DNA of 64,000 bases from Gordonia sp. ABSL11-1 (GCF_030315685.1 NZ_JASXSI010000004.1:62001-126000), one strand, 5' to 3'. Positions 7,955-16,495 are shown, counted from the first letter of the stretch. Translations and numbers: made by a program. The notes: generated by a model from the sequence alone, not told the origin.

Positions 7955-8812
7955 ATGAAGTACATCGGGGTGCACAGGTTCGCGGAACTGATCGAGGGCG
8001 GGCTCACCCGCAAAGAGATCCGCCGGCAGCTCGCGGACGGAGAGCTCGTACTGCTGCGCCATGACTGGTACGCGGACAAGCGTGCCGACGCGACAACTAG
8101 CGAGGTCGTTCGTGCGGGAGGTGTCGTCGGGTGCCTGACCGCGCTGCGGTACCGCAAGGTGTGGGTGCCCGGGTCGTCGACGACGATCCATCGGCGCGGG
8201 AACTCCCGAGCTCACCGCGCGCCGAGCAAGATCACCTACTGCCGGCAGTACGGACGACCGGAGCCCGAGTACGGGGCCGTCGACGAAGTGCCCATCGCGT
8301 TCCGCCACGCTGTCCGGTGTCTCGACGGCGAAGATCTGGTTGCCGTGTGCGATTCGATCGCCAACCAGAAGCTGATGACCCTCGACGAGATGAGGTCCGA
8401 AATGAGGTCCGCGCCGAAGGCCAAACAGCGTCTGCTCGACAAGTGCGATGCGCGCGCGCAGTCCGGCACGGAGACGATGGTCCGCGTGCGTTTGCGAGCG
8501 CGGCGCCTCAAGGTGCGGGTGCAGGTCGCGATCTCCGGGCTGGGTCGCGTAGACCTCGTCGTCGGCGACCGGCTCATCATCGAGGTCGACAGCGAGGAGT
8601 ACCACCGCACGAAGGAGCAGTACGCCGAGGATCGGCGCCGCGACCGACGCGCGGCCGAATTGGGCTACATCACACTGCGATTCACCTACGCCGCGGTGAC
8701 CACGGATTGGGAGGCCGCGGAGGAGCAGGTGCTCACGATCGTCCGCGAAGGCCGCCACCTCTGGCCCCGCAAGCGGAAGCCGAAAGCCAAGGCACCTGCC
8801 GAGACGGCATGA
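7955..8812 (+). CDS. AbiEi-like HTH plus DUF559/Vsr-like nuclease-fold protein, paralogue A
   Basis: 285 residues. The N-terminal part (about 1-60, LIEGGLTRKEIRRQLADGELVLLRHDWYA) is the winged-helix/AbiEi antitoxin-like region. The C-terminal part resembles the Vsr/DUF559 PD-(D/E)XK fold: ETMVRVRLR, then VDLVVGDRLIIEVDSEEYH, then RRRDRRAAELGYITLRFTY. The acidic pair D...E-V-D and the trailing helix match the fold, but the canonical ExK lysine is replaced. The ATG at 7955 was chosen by alignment with the paralogue at 30422-31312. No toxin partner is adjacent. Its stop codon lies inside repeat copy 2. Such genes are often called type IV antitoxins; true function is unknown. Confidence 0.72.
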   Translation: MKYIGVHRFAELIEGGLTRKEIRRQLADGELVLLRHDWYADKRADATTSEVVRAGGVVGCLTALRYRKVWVPGSSTTIHRRGNSRAHRAPSKITYCRQYGRPEPEYGAVDEVPIAFRHAVRCLDGEDLVAVCDSIANQKLMTLDEMRSEMRSAPKAKQRLLDKCDARAQSGTETMVRVRLRARRLKVRVQVAISGLGRVDLVVGDRLIIEVDSEEYHRTKEQYAEDRRRDRRAAELGYITLRFTYAAVTTDWEAAEEQVLTIVREGRHLWPRKRKPKAKAPAETA

Positions 8813-8878
8813 GGATCACCGCTGACGGGTGGATAACTGGATAATCCAGACAACCACACACCAGCGGTGACGCTCATG
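8808..8878. repeat. ~70-bp nested palindromic repeat, copy 2
   Basis: Arms CATGAGGATCACCGCTG (8808-8824) and CCAGCGGTGACGCTCATG (8861-8878) enclose an inner CTGGATAATCCAG palindrome centred near 8842. This is the most complete copy, with CATGAG/CTCATG termini. The left arm supplies the stop codon of the preceding gene. It sits between convergent genes. Confidence 0.8.
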
Positions 8879-8887
8879 CAGGCGGGG

Positions 8888-9463
8888 CTACGCCCAGTGC
8901 ACCTGAAGGCCGTGGTCGACCGCGAAAGCCAGCGCGGCGTCGTCGTCGAGCACGTCGCCGTCGTCGTCGACGAGGCGCGCGACGACCGCGACCGGTGGGA
9001 GCCCTCCGGCGACAACCAGGTCGACGGCGAGTTCCCAGCATCGGCGGCGTGCGCGGAAGCCGCCGTCGTCGCATCGCACCGGCAGCACATGGCCGGGGCG
9101 GACGAGATCGTCGGCGATGGTCGCCCGGTCGGCGAGCACGCGGAGGGTCCTGGCCCGATCGTGCGCCGAGATCCCCGTCCCGATGCCGGATGCCGCGTCC
9201 ACGGCGACGGTGAACGTGGCGTCGGACCGCTCGGAGGCGAAGACCGGCTGATCCGGGACACGCAGCCGATCCAACAGCCAGGACGGCATGGCTGCGTGAA
9301 TCAGGCCGGAAGACAGACGAATTGCATGATGCAGCGCGACAGCGGTCACCGTGGCCGCCGGAAACGACAGCACCGCACCGTCGGCGTCGACGATGACGGA
9401 TGCCCCGTCGGAGAAGATCTGCGTGTCGTGGTCGGCGGATGCGCGGGTGAGCATGGTCGTCAT
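8888..9463 (-). CDS. RibB-like (3,4-dihydroxy-2-butanone-4-phosphate synthase fold) protein, degenerate
   Basis: 191 residues resembling RibB from TFTVAVDAASGIGTGISAHDRARTLR through RPGHVLPVR to LVVAGGLPPVAVVARLVDDDGDVLDD and a final FAVDHGL. The family's acidic catalytic loop (DDxDRENEGD) is replaced by a VDADGAVLS-like segment, and the GHTEA motif reads RRCWELA, so the His is lost. It is therefore unlikely to make the riboflavin precursor in the usual way. It overlaps the GntR gene by 4 bp (ATGA) and sits in an operon with a flavin reductase. A role in the adjacent flavin-dependent catabolic pathway is inferred. An alternative is a repurposed lyase or isomerase acting on a pathway intermediate. 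Confidence 0.7.
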   Translation of the reverse strand: MTTMLTRASADHDTQIFSDGASVIVDADGAVLSFPAATVTAVALHHAIRLSSGLIHAAMPSWLLDRLRVPDQPVFASERSDATFTVAVDAASGIGTGISAHDRARTLRVLADRATIADDLVRPGHVLPVRCDDGGFRARRRCWELAVDLVVAGGLPPVAVVARLVDDDGDVLDDDAALAFAVDHGLQVHWA

Positions 9464-10146
9464 GGGTCCTCGGTCCTGTGGTGTTCTGCCTCGAGCCCGA
9501 TGAGCAGTGCTTGTCGGCTGGCGCGGACGTGTTCGCGCATGACGCGTTCGGCACTGTCACCGTCCTTGGCGACGATGAGTTCGAGCACGCGATGGTGTTC
9601 GCGGTCGGACTGCAGGGCGCGTCCGGGCTGACTGAGTGAGGTGTGCACCAGTCGCGCATAGGCGAGCTGGTTCATCAAGGTTCGGTAGTGCGCTTCGAGT
9701 TTCTTGTTGTCGGCACCGACGATGAGCAGGTTGTGGAATTCCTCGACCAGCTCGGCGTATCGGGCGCGGTCGTTGCGGGCGACGGCGGCGTCGGCCTCGC
9801 GCAGGTTCTCCTCCATCTGCTCGACCTCCGGGACCCGGCCCCGCTGCGCCAGCAGTCGGGCGGCCGCACCTTCGAGCAGTTCCTTCATCTCGAAGAGCTC
9901 GGTGACCTCGCGTCGCGACGGAGCAGTGACGAATGTGCCCACGCGCGGACGGATCTCGATGAGTCCCTCGGTCTGCAACTGCTTGAAGGCCTCACGCACG
10001 GGTGTGCGGCTGACCCCGAACTCCTCGGCCAGGGCCAGTTCGGAGATGTTCACGCCGGGCAAGACCTTGCCGTCGATGATCCGACGTCGGATCTCGGTGA
10101 CCAGCCGGGCCTGGATCGATCCGTTGCCCGCCCCGTTGACACCCAC
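9460..10146 (-). CDS. GntR-family (FCD) transcriptional regulator
   Basis: 228 residues. The N-terminal winged helix (about 10-75) carries IQARLVTEIRRRIIDGKVLPG and ELALAEEFGVSRTPVREAFKQL, the standard GntR recognition region. The C-terminal all-helical FCD ligand domain (about 85-215) has the Asp/His metal-site pattern, with FHNLL and late DREHHRVLELI. It is the likely local regulator of the catabolic island, repressing until an intermediate binds. TATGCA-containing elements in the divergent intergenic region (12871-13090) are possible operators. It is co-transcribed with the RibB-like gene by a 4-bp overlap. Confidence 0.85.
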   Translation of the reverse strand: MGVNGAGNGSIQARLVTEIRRRIIDGKVLPGVNISELALAEEFGVSRTPVREAFKQLQTEGLIEIRPRVGTFVTAPSRREVTELFEMKELLEGAAARLLAQRGRVPEVEQMEENLREADAAVARNDRARYAELVEEFHNLLIVGADNKKLEAHYRTLMNQLAYARLVHTSLSQPGRALQSDREHHRVLELIVAKDGDSAERVMREHVRASRQALLIGLEAEHHRTEDP

Positions 10147-10178
10147 CGTGGTCCTCCTTCGGTTCGCTGTGCGATGCG

Positions 10179-10697
10179 TCAGCTCAGAGGCGACAGCGCA
10201 TCGCTGTCGAAGAATCTACCTGCGCTGTAGATCATCGGTGCACGGTCGTCGACGTCGGCGTGCAGGACTCGGCAGACGAACAGCGTGTGCGTGGTGGCCT
10301 GCAGACGCTCCCGGATCTCCACCTCCATCCGGGCGCTGCTCCGCGCTATCAGCGGACTGCCGAACGGCCCCGGCGCCCAGTCCAACCCGGCGAACTTGTC
10401 ATCGGACTTCGTGGCGAACACGGAGACGACGTCTAGCTGGCCGACCGAGAGGATGTTGATGGCGAGATTGGTGGCACGGAACAGGCAGTCATGCGTCGAC
10501 GAGGTGCGCTGCACGGCGACCATCACCGTCGGCGGGTCCAGCGAGATGCTGGAGAAGGCGTTGACCGCAAGGCCACGTGGCTTGTCCTCGTCCATCGCTG
10601 TCACCACGGTCACGCCGGTGATGAACTGCCGGTTCACCTGCTTCATGACGTCGACGTCGGGCTGTGCGATCGGGCTCTGAAGGGTCAACGTGATCAC
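10179..10697 (-). CDS. Flavin reductase (HpaC/RutF family)
   Basis: 172 residues of the short-chain NAD(P)H:flavin oxidoreductase family. The FMN-binding core FITGVTVVTAMDEDKPRGLAVNAFSSISLDPPTVMVAVQ is visible at about 26-64, followed by NLAINILS and the C-terminal GRFF. It supplies reduced FMN or FAD to a partner monooxygenase, most likely the luciferase-like enzyme at 16723-17766. The GTG start overlaps the stop of the upstream SnoaL-like gene by 4 bp. Context corresponds to TgnB of the Acinetobacter trigonelline pathway (inference from gene content). Confidence 0.85.
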   Translation of the reverse strand: MITLTLQSPIAQPDVDVMKQVNRQFITGVTVVTAMDEDKPRGLAVNAFSSISLDPPTVMVAVQRTSSTHDCLFRATNLAINILSVGQLDVVSVFATKSDDKFAGLDWAPGPFGSPLIARSSARMEVEIRERLQATTHTLFVCRVLHADVDDRAPMIYSAGRFFDSDALSPLS

Positions 10698-11122
10698 TGA
10701 TCCTGTCCGACGCTGATGATGCCGAGCGCGGTGAGCAATGCGCGTGGATCCCAGGTCACGTACTCGTCGACGATCCGGTCGGCGGCGAAGTGGGCGAAGG
10801 TGGCACCACTGACCGTGACCTCACGGCGAGTGGCCGGCACCCCGAGAAACGAGTGCTGATGGGTACCCCGGCTGTGCCAGCGGATGGCTGCGGTGTCCCC
10901 GTCGACGACGATCTCGTCGATCGTGGTGACGAGTTCGGGGAACGCCAACCGGGTCGCGGTGATGGAGTCCTTGAACTCCTGACGATCCTGGAGCTCGCCG
11001 GAGCTGCCGACCCGGCGGTAATCGGGGCTCAGCAGGTCATCGAGTATCTCCACCTGCCCCCGGTCCCAGGCGGCATCCCAGATCTGGCGGATGCGTCCGG
11101 CGCGATCGATGGTCACGGACAT
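10694..11122 (-). CDS. SnoaL-like / NTF2-fold ester cyclase-type protein
   Basis: 142 residues of the SnoaL/NTF2 cone fold: IRQIWDAAWDRGQVEILDDLLSPDYRR, FKDSITATRLAFPELVTTIDEIVVDGDTAAIRWHSRGTH and VSGATFAHFAADRIVDEYVTWD. Members act as cyclases, hydrolases or isomerases, or have no activity, so the reaction is not predictable. ATG at 11122. It lies between the transporter and flavin reductase genes with a 4-bp overlap to the latter, so it belongs to the same operon. Confidence 0.75.
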   Translation of the reverse strand: MSVTIDRAGRIRQIWDAAWDRGQVEILDDLLSPDYRRVGSSGELQDRQEFKDSITATRLAFPELVTTIDEIVVDGDTAAIRWHSRGTHQHSFLGVPATRREVTVSGATFAHFAADRIVDEYVTWDPRALLTALGIISVGQDQ

Positions 11123-11136
11123 GTCGGCGACTCCTC

Positions 11137-12822
11137 TCACTTCTCGGCCTGCAGGTCTCGCACGGCCGCTCGTGCCGCGACGGCCTCCACACGCAGAGCG
11201 CGATTGTCGGTCAGGAACTCTTTCCAGAAGGCGATGGTGATGCCGGCGATGATCACCAGGAACGGCAGGGAGGCGATGATGACCGTGTTCTGCAGGGCGT
11301 TGAGACCGCCGGCGAGCATCAGGACGATCGAGACGACACCGGTGAGGACACCCCACAGGATCAGCACCCAGCGACGCGGGGTGAGCGATCCGCCCGACGT
11401 CATCATCGACAGTACGTAGGTGTTCGCATCGGCACCCGAGATGAAGAACAACACGACGAGCGCGATCGCGACGATCGAGGTGACCGTGCTGAGCGGGAAA
11501 TGCTCCAGCGTCGCGAAGAACGCACTGTTGAGATCCTCGGCGGTGCGGGCCGCGATGTCGCCGCCCTCGAACATGTCGACGTGGATCGCCGTGCCACCGA
11601 AGACGGTGAACCAGGTGAAGAACACGACACTCGGGACCACCAGCACGCCGACGACGAATCCACGGATGGTGCGGCCCTTGGAGATCCGGGCGAGGAACAC
11701 ACCCACGAAGGCGCCCCAGGACACCCACCACGCCATCATGAAGTACGTCCAGCCCTGCATCCAGGCGAGGTCGCCGAAAGCGCTGCCCTGCAGACTCATC
11801 CGGAAGAAGTCCGTCGCCCAGGTGCCGATCGACTCGATGTAGAGGTTCGCGATGAACACCGCCGGACCCACGATGAGCATGAACACGAACAAGGCGATCG
11901 CGAGACCGGTGCTCGCCTGACTGAGGTACTTGATGCCCTTGTGGACACCAGTCACGGCGGACATCGTGAAGACGGCGGTGACCGCGGCGATGATCAGGAC
12001 CTGCGTGACATTGTTGACCGGAATCCCGAAGAGGCTCGACAGCCCGTTGTTCACCTGCAGCGCACCGAGTCCGAGCGAGGTCGTGGTGCCGAACAGCGTC
12101 GCGAACACGGCGAGGACGTCGATACCCTTGCCGATCGGTCCGTTCACACGCTCACCGAGCAGCGGATAGAACAGCTGGCTGACCAGTGTCCGACGCCCCT
12201 TACAGTAGGTTGAATAGGCGATGGCCAGGCCGACCATGGCGAAGATGGCCCAGGCGTGCAGGCCCCAGTCGAAGTAGGAGTACTGCATGGCACGCACCGC
12301 AGCCTCCGGCGACCCGGGGGCGGCGAGACCACGCGGCGGAGTCGTCAGGTGCGAGATCGGCTCGGCCACGCCGTAGCTGATCAGTCCGATGCCCATCACG
12401 GCGCTCAGGATCATCGCCAGCCACGATGGCGTGCTGAACTCCGGGCGGTCGGTGGGCTTGCCGAGCCGACGGTCGCCCGCCGGACTGAGCGCCAGGAACA
12501 CGAGGAACACCAGGATCGCCAGGGTGACGACCAGGTAGAGCCAGCCGAAGGTCCCGGTCACCCAATCCAACGACGCGGCGGTCACGGTGTTGAGGTTGTC
12601 GGTGAACAGCGTCGCCCACGCGATGAAGATGATCGAGACGCCGGCAGCGGTCCAGAACACCGAACCGAGCCGCCGCGACGGCGGGTGCGCGCGTCCCCCG
12701 GGACTGTCCGCGCGGTCGGTGTCGGTCACGTCGTCGAACACCTCCAGGTCCTCGGTGGCGGGCGGACTGGCGGACTCGGTGAGGAGACCGCCAACGGGCT
12801 CCTTCGACGGACGTTTCGTCAT
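11137..12822 (-). CDS. BCCT-family (betaine/carnitine/choline) transporter
   Basis: 561 residues with about 12 membrane segments after a 50-residue hydrophilic N-terminus. The family signature is clear: the aromatic-rich YFMMAWWVSWGAFVGVFLAR followed by ISKGRTIRGF. VMGIGLISYGVAEP and SYFDWGLHAWAIF are also typical. BCCT carriers import quaternary ammonium zwitterions with Na+ or H+. No long C-terminal regulatory domain is seen, so nutrient uptake is more likely than osmotic control. First gene of the minus-strand half of the island. N-methylpyridinium carboxylates such as trigonelline would fit this family (inference). Confidence 0.9.
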   Translation of the reverse strand: MTKRPSKEPVGGLLTESASPPATEDLEVFDDVTDTDRADSPGGRAHPPSRRLGSVFWTAAGVSIIFIAWATLFTDNLNTVTAASLDWVTGTFGWLYLVVTLAILVFLVFLALSPAGDRRLGKPTDRPEFSTPSWLAMILSAVMGIGLISYGVAEPISHLTTPPRGLAAPGSPEAAVRAMQYSYFDWGLHAWAIFAMVGLAIAYSTYCKGRRTLVSQLFYPLLGERVNGPIGKGIDVLAVFATLFGTTTSLGLGALQVNNGLSSLFGIPVNNVTQVLIIAAVTAVFTMSAVTGVHKGIKYLSQASTGLAIALFVFMLIVGPAVFIANLYIESIGTWATDFFRMSLQGSAFGDLAWMQGWTYFMMAWWVSWGAFVGVFLARISKGRTIRGFVVGVLVVPSVVFFTWFTVFGGTAIHVDMFEGGDIAARTAEDLNSAFFATLEHFPLSTVTSIVAIALVVLFFISGADANTYVLSMMTSGGSLTPRRWVLILWGVLTGVVSIVLMLAGGLNALQNTVIIASLPFLVIIAGITIAFWKEFLTDNRALRVEAVAARAAVRDLQAEK

Positions 12823-13086
12823 GACATACCTCTCTGGGGCGGGTGTTCACCAAAGGCGTTGACCGTCCTCTGGTATGCAACAGGAAGGTAAGAGCGATCA
12901 CAACGGCTGTCAACAGCTACGGCGCCGCGACCTCGAAAATCAGCGATTCGAAACCTGATCGAAACCGTTGTCACACCGTCTTAACTGTGACAATGCGGTC
13001 TTGCAGGACAGAAGAAGACATTCGGGACCATCGGTTCGGACGCCAACTCTTGACCATGTATGCATCGAGGTCTACCGTTCTGTGGC
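12823..13086. promoter_or_regulatory. Divergent control region of the catabolic island
   Basis: 264 bp between the transporter and DUF1185 genes. TTGACC (13050-13055), a 17-bp spacer and TACCGT (13073-13078) form a promoter on the plus strand that would start transcription almost at the ATG at 13087, implying a leaderless mRNA. Similar elements GGTATGCAAC (12872-12881), TGTATGCATC (13057-13066) and GGCATGCAAG (13084-13093) are candidate GntR operators; two of them overlap the promoter or start. TTGTCACA/TGTGACAA-type sequence lies near 12967-12994. Confidence 0.5.
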
Positions 13087-13707
13087 ATGCAAGAGAACGA
13101 ATGTGGCACCGCGTGCGGGATACGCAAAGTGGTCGTCTATCGCGAGCAGATCGTCACTGAATCGGGCGTGGCGCCCGGGCGTCCGGCCCAGCAGGCGACG
13201 GTCGCCGTCGTGCTGCGCAACCCGTGGGCGGGCACCGGGCCGGCGCAGGACCTGGCCGCCGAGGCGCGTCGCATCGCGCCCGTGCTCGCCCGGGTCGTCA
13301 CCGACGAACTGATCGGCGCACTGGGTGACGTCGACGGGATCGAGGCGTTCGGCAAGGCCGCCATCGTGGGGACCGCGGGTGAGATCGAACACGGCGGAGC
13401 CCTCATCCATACACCCTACTTCGGCAATCTGATGCGCGAGATCCTCGAGGGCGAATCGATCATCTGCTTCGCCGACACGCGTGCCGATGCCGGCGAGGCG
13501 CTCGTCGTACCGCTGTGGCACAAGACCGCCGCTGCCACTCGCAGCCATTATCAAACGGTGACCACCCGGGTCTCCGATGCCCCGCGCTCCGACGAACTGG
13601 TCATCGCCGCCGCCGCGTCCACCGGCCCCCGCCCGCATCCGCGGATCGGGGACCGCTCGACCGACCCCGCCGTTTCCCTCGCGACCCTGGAAGGTGCACT
13701 GTGCTGA
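13087..13707 (+). CDS. Amino acid synthesis family (DUF1185) protein 1
   Basis: 206 residues. The core matches the AA_synth/DUF1185 family: IRKVVVYREQIVTESG, ATVAVVLRNPWAGTG, EAFGKAAIVGTAGEIEHGGALIHTPYFGNLMRE and a final RSHYQTVTTRVSDAPRSDELVIAAA. It is paralogous to the next gene, with which it overlaps by 7 bp (GTGCTGA). The family's biochemical activity is not established; the name derives from an old genetic association. A short N-terminal extension with two Cys (ECGTAC) precedes the core. The ATG at 13087 lacks a Shine-Dalgarno, which fits leaderless initiation. Confidence 0.75.
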   Translation: MQENECGTACGIRKVVVYREQIVTESGVAPGRPAQQATVAVVLRNPWAGTGPAQDLAAEARRIAPVLARVVTDELIGALGDVDGIEAFGKAAIVGTAGEIEHGGALIHTPYFGNLMREILEGESIICFADTRADAGEALVVPLWHKTAAATRSHYQTVTTRVSDAPRSDELVIAAAASTGPRPHPRIGDRSTDPAVSLATLEGALC

Positions 13708-14255
13708 AGATCCGTAAGATCGTGACCGTCGTCGAAGAGATCCGGACGGAGGGCGGCCGCGAGGTCAGTCCCGCCGCCCGCGTGGCCATCGTCGCCGCCG
13801 TCATCGAGAACCCCTGGGCAGGTGCCGGTTTCGTCGACGACCTCGGACCCGGAATCGATGCCCACGCCTCCGATCTCGGCGCCCTGCTGGCGCCTTCGGT
13901 CCTGGAGGCGCTCGGCGAGACCGCCGAGGCCTACGGCAAGGCAGCCATCGTCGGACTCGACGGGGAGATCGAACACGGTTCCGGGCTCATCCACACTCTG
14001 AAGTTCGGCGATCACTTCCGCAAGGCGGCGAACGCGACCACCCTGCTGCCCGCTGTCGAGAAGCGCGGTCCCGCAGGCGTTCTCTTCGACATCCCCCTCA
14101 AGCACATCACCGACGCCACGATCCGGTCACATCACCAGACGGTCGAGGTGCGCATCGCCGACGCTCCGCATCCCGACGAGATCGTGATCGCACTGGCGGC
14201 AGCCGCTCAGGGCCGTCCGCAGCAGCGACTCGCCGCCCTGTCCAGCGAGCAGTGA
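13701..14255 (+). CDS. Amino acid synthesis family (DUF1185) protein 2
   Basis: 184 residues, starting at a GTG that overlaps the previous stop. It repeats the family pattern: LKIRKIVTVVEEIRTEGG, VAIVAAVIENPWAGAG, EAYGKAAIVGLDGEIEHGSGLIHTLKFGDHFRKA and TIRSHHQTVEVRIADAPHPDEIVIALA. Conserved Lys (GKAAIVG), Glu-His (EIEHG) and His (LIHT) suggest an active site shared with its paralogue, possibly as a heterodimer. The role is unknown; co-occurrence with ring-opening genes suggests processing of a pathway intermediate (inference). Confidence 0.78.
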   Translation: MLKIRKIVTVVEEIRTEGGREVSPAARVAIVAAVIENPWAGAGFVDDLGPGIDAHASDLGALLAPSVLEALGETAEAYGKAAIVGLDGEIEHGSGLIHTLKFGDHFRKAANATTLLPAVEKRGPAGVLFDIPLKHITDATIRSHHQTVEVRIADAPHPDEIVIALAAAAQGRPQQRLAALSSEQ

Positions 14256-14282
14256 TCTCCCGTCACCGGTAGGAGTTCCATC

Positions 14283-15014
14283 ATGACCACGCCGACGATC
14301 GTCCTGCTCCACGGAGTGGGCCTGGACCACACCATGTGGGATCCGGTCGCGCGCCTGCTCGACGGCGAGTTCGACGTCGTCACACCGGATCTCCCGGGGC
14401 ACGGTGTCCATCCGCCGGCCGCCGCCGGCACGACGCTGGCCGATCTCGCCGACGGCGTGCTGCCGGAGATCCCGTCGGGCTCACACCTCGTCGGCTTCTC
14501 GCTGGGCGCCCTGGTGGCGCAACACATCGCGCGTTTCCATCCGGATGCCGTGTCGTCGGTGACGTCGGTGAGCTCGGTGTGCCGGCGCACCGACGACGAG
14601 AGGGCGGCCGTCCTCGCCCGGTTGCACACCGCCGAACAGGATATCGGCGCGGCGACCGACGCCTCGCTGCAACGGTGGTATCAGGGTACCGACGTGCCGG
14701 CCGAGCTGATCTCACAGACGAGGTCCGTGTTGGAATCCACCGACCCCACCAGTTTCCGCAACTGCTACCGGGTGTTCGCCACCGGCGACGCCGACATCGG
14801 TCCGGAACTGGGTGAGATCGCCGTCCCCGCACTGGCCATCACCGGGGAGAACGATCCGGGCTCGACGCCCGAGATGACGCATCGGCTCGCGCACGCGATT
14901 CCCGGTTGCCGGGAGGTCGTCGTCGCCGGGGCCCGCCACATGATGCCGGTCGAACGTCCTCGGGAGTTCGTCGATCACCTGACCGCCTTCATCGGAGAAC
15001 ACACATATGTCTGA
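14283..15014 (+). CDS. Alpha/beta hydrolase
   Basis: 243 residues with the complete fold: oxyanion region LLHGVGLDHTMW (about 8-19), nucleophile elbow GFSLG (Ser near residue 73), acid region ITGENDPGSTPEM, and catalytic His in GARHMMPVERP. Cofactor-free hydrolases of this type cleave C-N or C-C bonds of ring-opened pyridine derivatives. In the trigonelline pathway TgnD, the hydrolase of the N-methylformamidomethylene succinate, belongs to this superfamily. A comparable role is inferred from neighbours. TAGGAG before the ATG is a good ribosome-binding site. Overlaps the ALDH gene by 8 bp. Confidence 0.82.
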   Translation: MTTPTIVLLHGVGLDHTMWDPVARLLDGEFDVVTPDLPGHGVHPPAAAGTTLADLADGVLPEIPSGSHLVGFSLGALVAQHIARFHPDAVSSVTSVSSVCRRTDDERAAVLARLHTAEQDIGAATDASLQRWYQGTDVPAELISQTRSVLESTDPTSFRNCYRVFATGDADIGPELGEIAVPALAITGENDPGSTPEMTHRLAHAIPGCREVVVAGARHMMPVERPREFVDHLTAFIGEHTYV

Positions 15015-16494
15015 ACACACGAAGCTCGAGCATTTCATCGGCGGCGAACGCGTCGCCCCGAAATCCGGTGAGTACTTCGCGAGCACCAATCCCGCCACCG
15101 GAGAAACACTCTATGAGGCCGCTCGTGGCAACACGGCCGACATCGAGACCGCGATGCAGGCGGCCCGCGCGACATTCGACGATCCGCGCTGGCGTGACCT
15201 CACCCAGACCCGGCGCGGACATCTGCTTCGCAAGCTCGGCGACCTCATCGGCGAGAATGCCGAGGAGCTGGCTCGTTCGGAGTCCCGCGACAACGGAAAA
15301 CTGTTGCGCGAGATGCGCGGTCAGCTCGCCAACCTGCCGGAGTACTACTACTATTACGCCGGCCTCGCGGACAAGATCCACGGCGACGTGGTCCCGACGT
15401 CGGACCGCGCCGTCATCAACTACACCGCACGCGAACCGCTCGGCGTCGTCGGCGCGATCACACCGTGGAACTCCCCGCTGACGCTGACGACGAGCAAGCT
15501 CGCGCCGGCACTGTGCGTGGGGAACACCGTCGTCGTCAAGCCGTCGGAGTACACGTCGGCGACCGTGCTCCGGCTGGCCGAACTCGCCGTCGAGGCCGGG
15601 TTCCCGCCCGGCGCGGTCAACGTGGTCACCGGATTCGGCGCCGAGGCCGGACAGGCCCTCGTCGATCATCCCGGACTGGCCAAGATCTCGTTCACCGGGA
15701 GCACTGCGACCGGATCACGGATCGCTGCGGCCACGGCGTCCCGATTCATCGGCTCCACACTGGAACTGGGCGGCAAGTCACCCAACATCGTCTTCGACGA
15801 CGCCAACGTCGCGAATGCCGCGATGGGTGTGGTCGCGGGAATCTTCGCGGCGGCCGGACAGACCTGCATCGCCGGCAGCCGGGTGTTCGCGCAGCGCGCC
15901 GTCTACGACGAACTGCTCGAACGCGTCACCGAGCGGGCACGGTCGATCCGGATCGGCGATCCGCTCGACGACGCCACCGAGCTCGGACCACTGGCCTTCG
16001 AGGCGCAGCGGGACAAGGTTGCGTCCTATGTCGACATCGGGCGCGACGAGGGTGCCCGGGTGCTCACGGGAGGGAATTCCAGCGACGGCGGTCTCGGCGG
16101 GTACTTCTACGAGCCGACCGTGCTCGTCGACGTCGACAACGACATGCGGGTGGTGCGCGAGGAGATCTTCGGTCCGGTTGCCGCGATCATGCCGTTCGAC
16201 TCCGAGGACGAGGTCCTCCGCCTGGCCAACGACACCGACTACGGTCTGGCGGCAGGCGTGTGGACGTCGAATCTGTCTCGCGCACACCGGATGGCGTCAC
16301 GGCTGGAAGCCGGCACCGTGTGGGTCAACACCTATCGCGCGATGTCGCCGATGTCGCCGCGACAGGGTTTCAAGACCAGCGGCGTCGGCATCGAGCACGG
16401 TACCGAGACGATCAAGGAATACACGCGGCTCAAGAGCGTCTGGATCAACACCAGCGAGGATGCCGTCGCCGACCCGTTCGTGCTGAGGAGCTGA
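15007..16494 (+). CDS. NAD(P)-dependent aldehyde dehydrogenase of the catabolic island
   Basis: 495 residues, full length for the family. GAITPWNSPL at about 149-158, the cofactor loop FTGSTATGSRIA (about 229-240), general base Glu253 in LELGGKSPN and catalytic Cys287 in GQTCIAGSR are all present. Oxidises an aldehyde or hemiacetal to the acid. In the trigonelline scheme an ALDH (TgnC) oxidises the hydroxybutyrolactone intermediate, so this gene could fill that role (inference). It overlaps the hydrolase and is followed after one base by the tautomerase, showing tight operon structure. Confidence 0.88.
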   Translation: MSEHTKLEHFIGGERVAPKSGEYFASTNPATGETLYEAARGNTADIETAMQAARATFDDPRWRDLTQTRRGHLLRKLGDLIGENAEELARSESRDNGKLLREMRGQLANLPEYYYYYAGLADKIHGDVVPTSDRAVINYTAREPLGVVGAITPWNSPLTLTTSKLAPALCVGNTVVVKPSEYTSATVLRLAELAVEAGFPPGAVNVVTGFGAEAGQALVDHPGLAKISFTGSTATGSRIAAATASRFIGSTLELGGKSPNIVFDDANVANAAMGVVAGIFAAAGQTCIAGSRVFAQRAVYDELLERVTERARSIRIGDPLDDATELGPLAFEAQRDKVASYVDIGRDEGARVLTGGNSSDGGLGGYFYEPTVLVDVDNDMRVVREEIFGPVAAIMPFDSEDEVLRLANDTDYGLAAGVWTSNLSRAHRMASRLEAGTVWVNTYRAMSPMSPRQGFKTSGVGIEHGTETIKEYTRLKSVWINTSEDAVADPFVLRS

Positions 16495-16495
16495 C

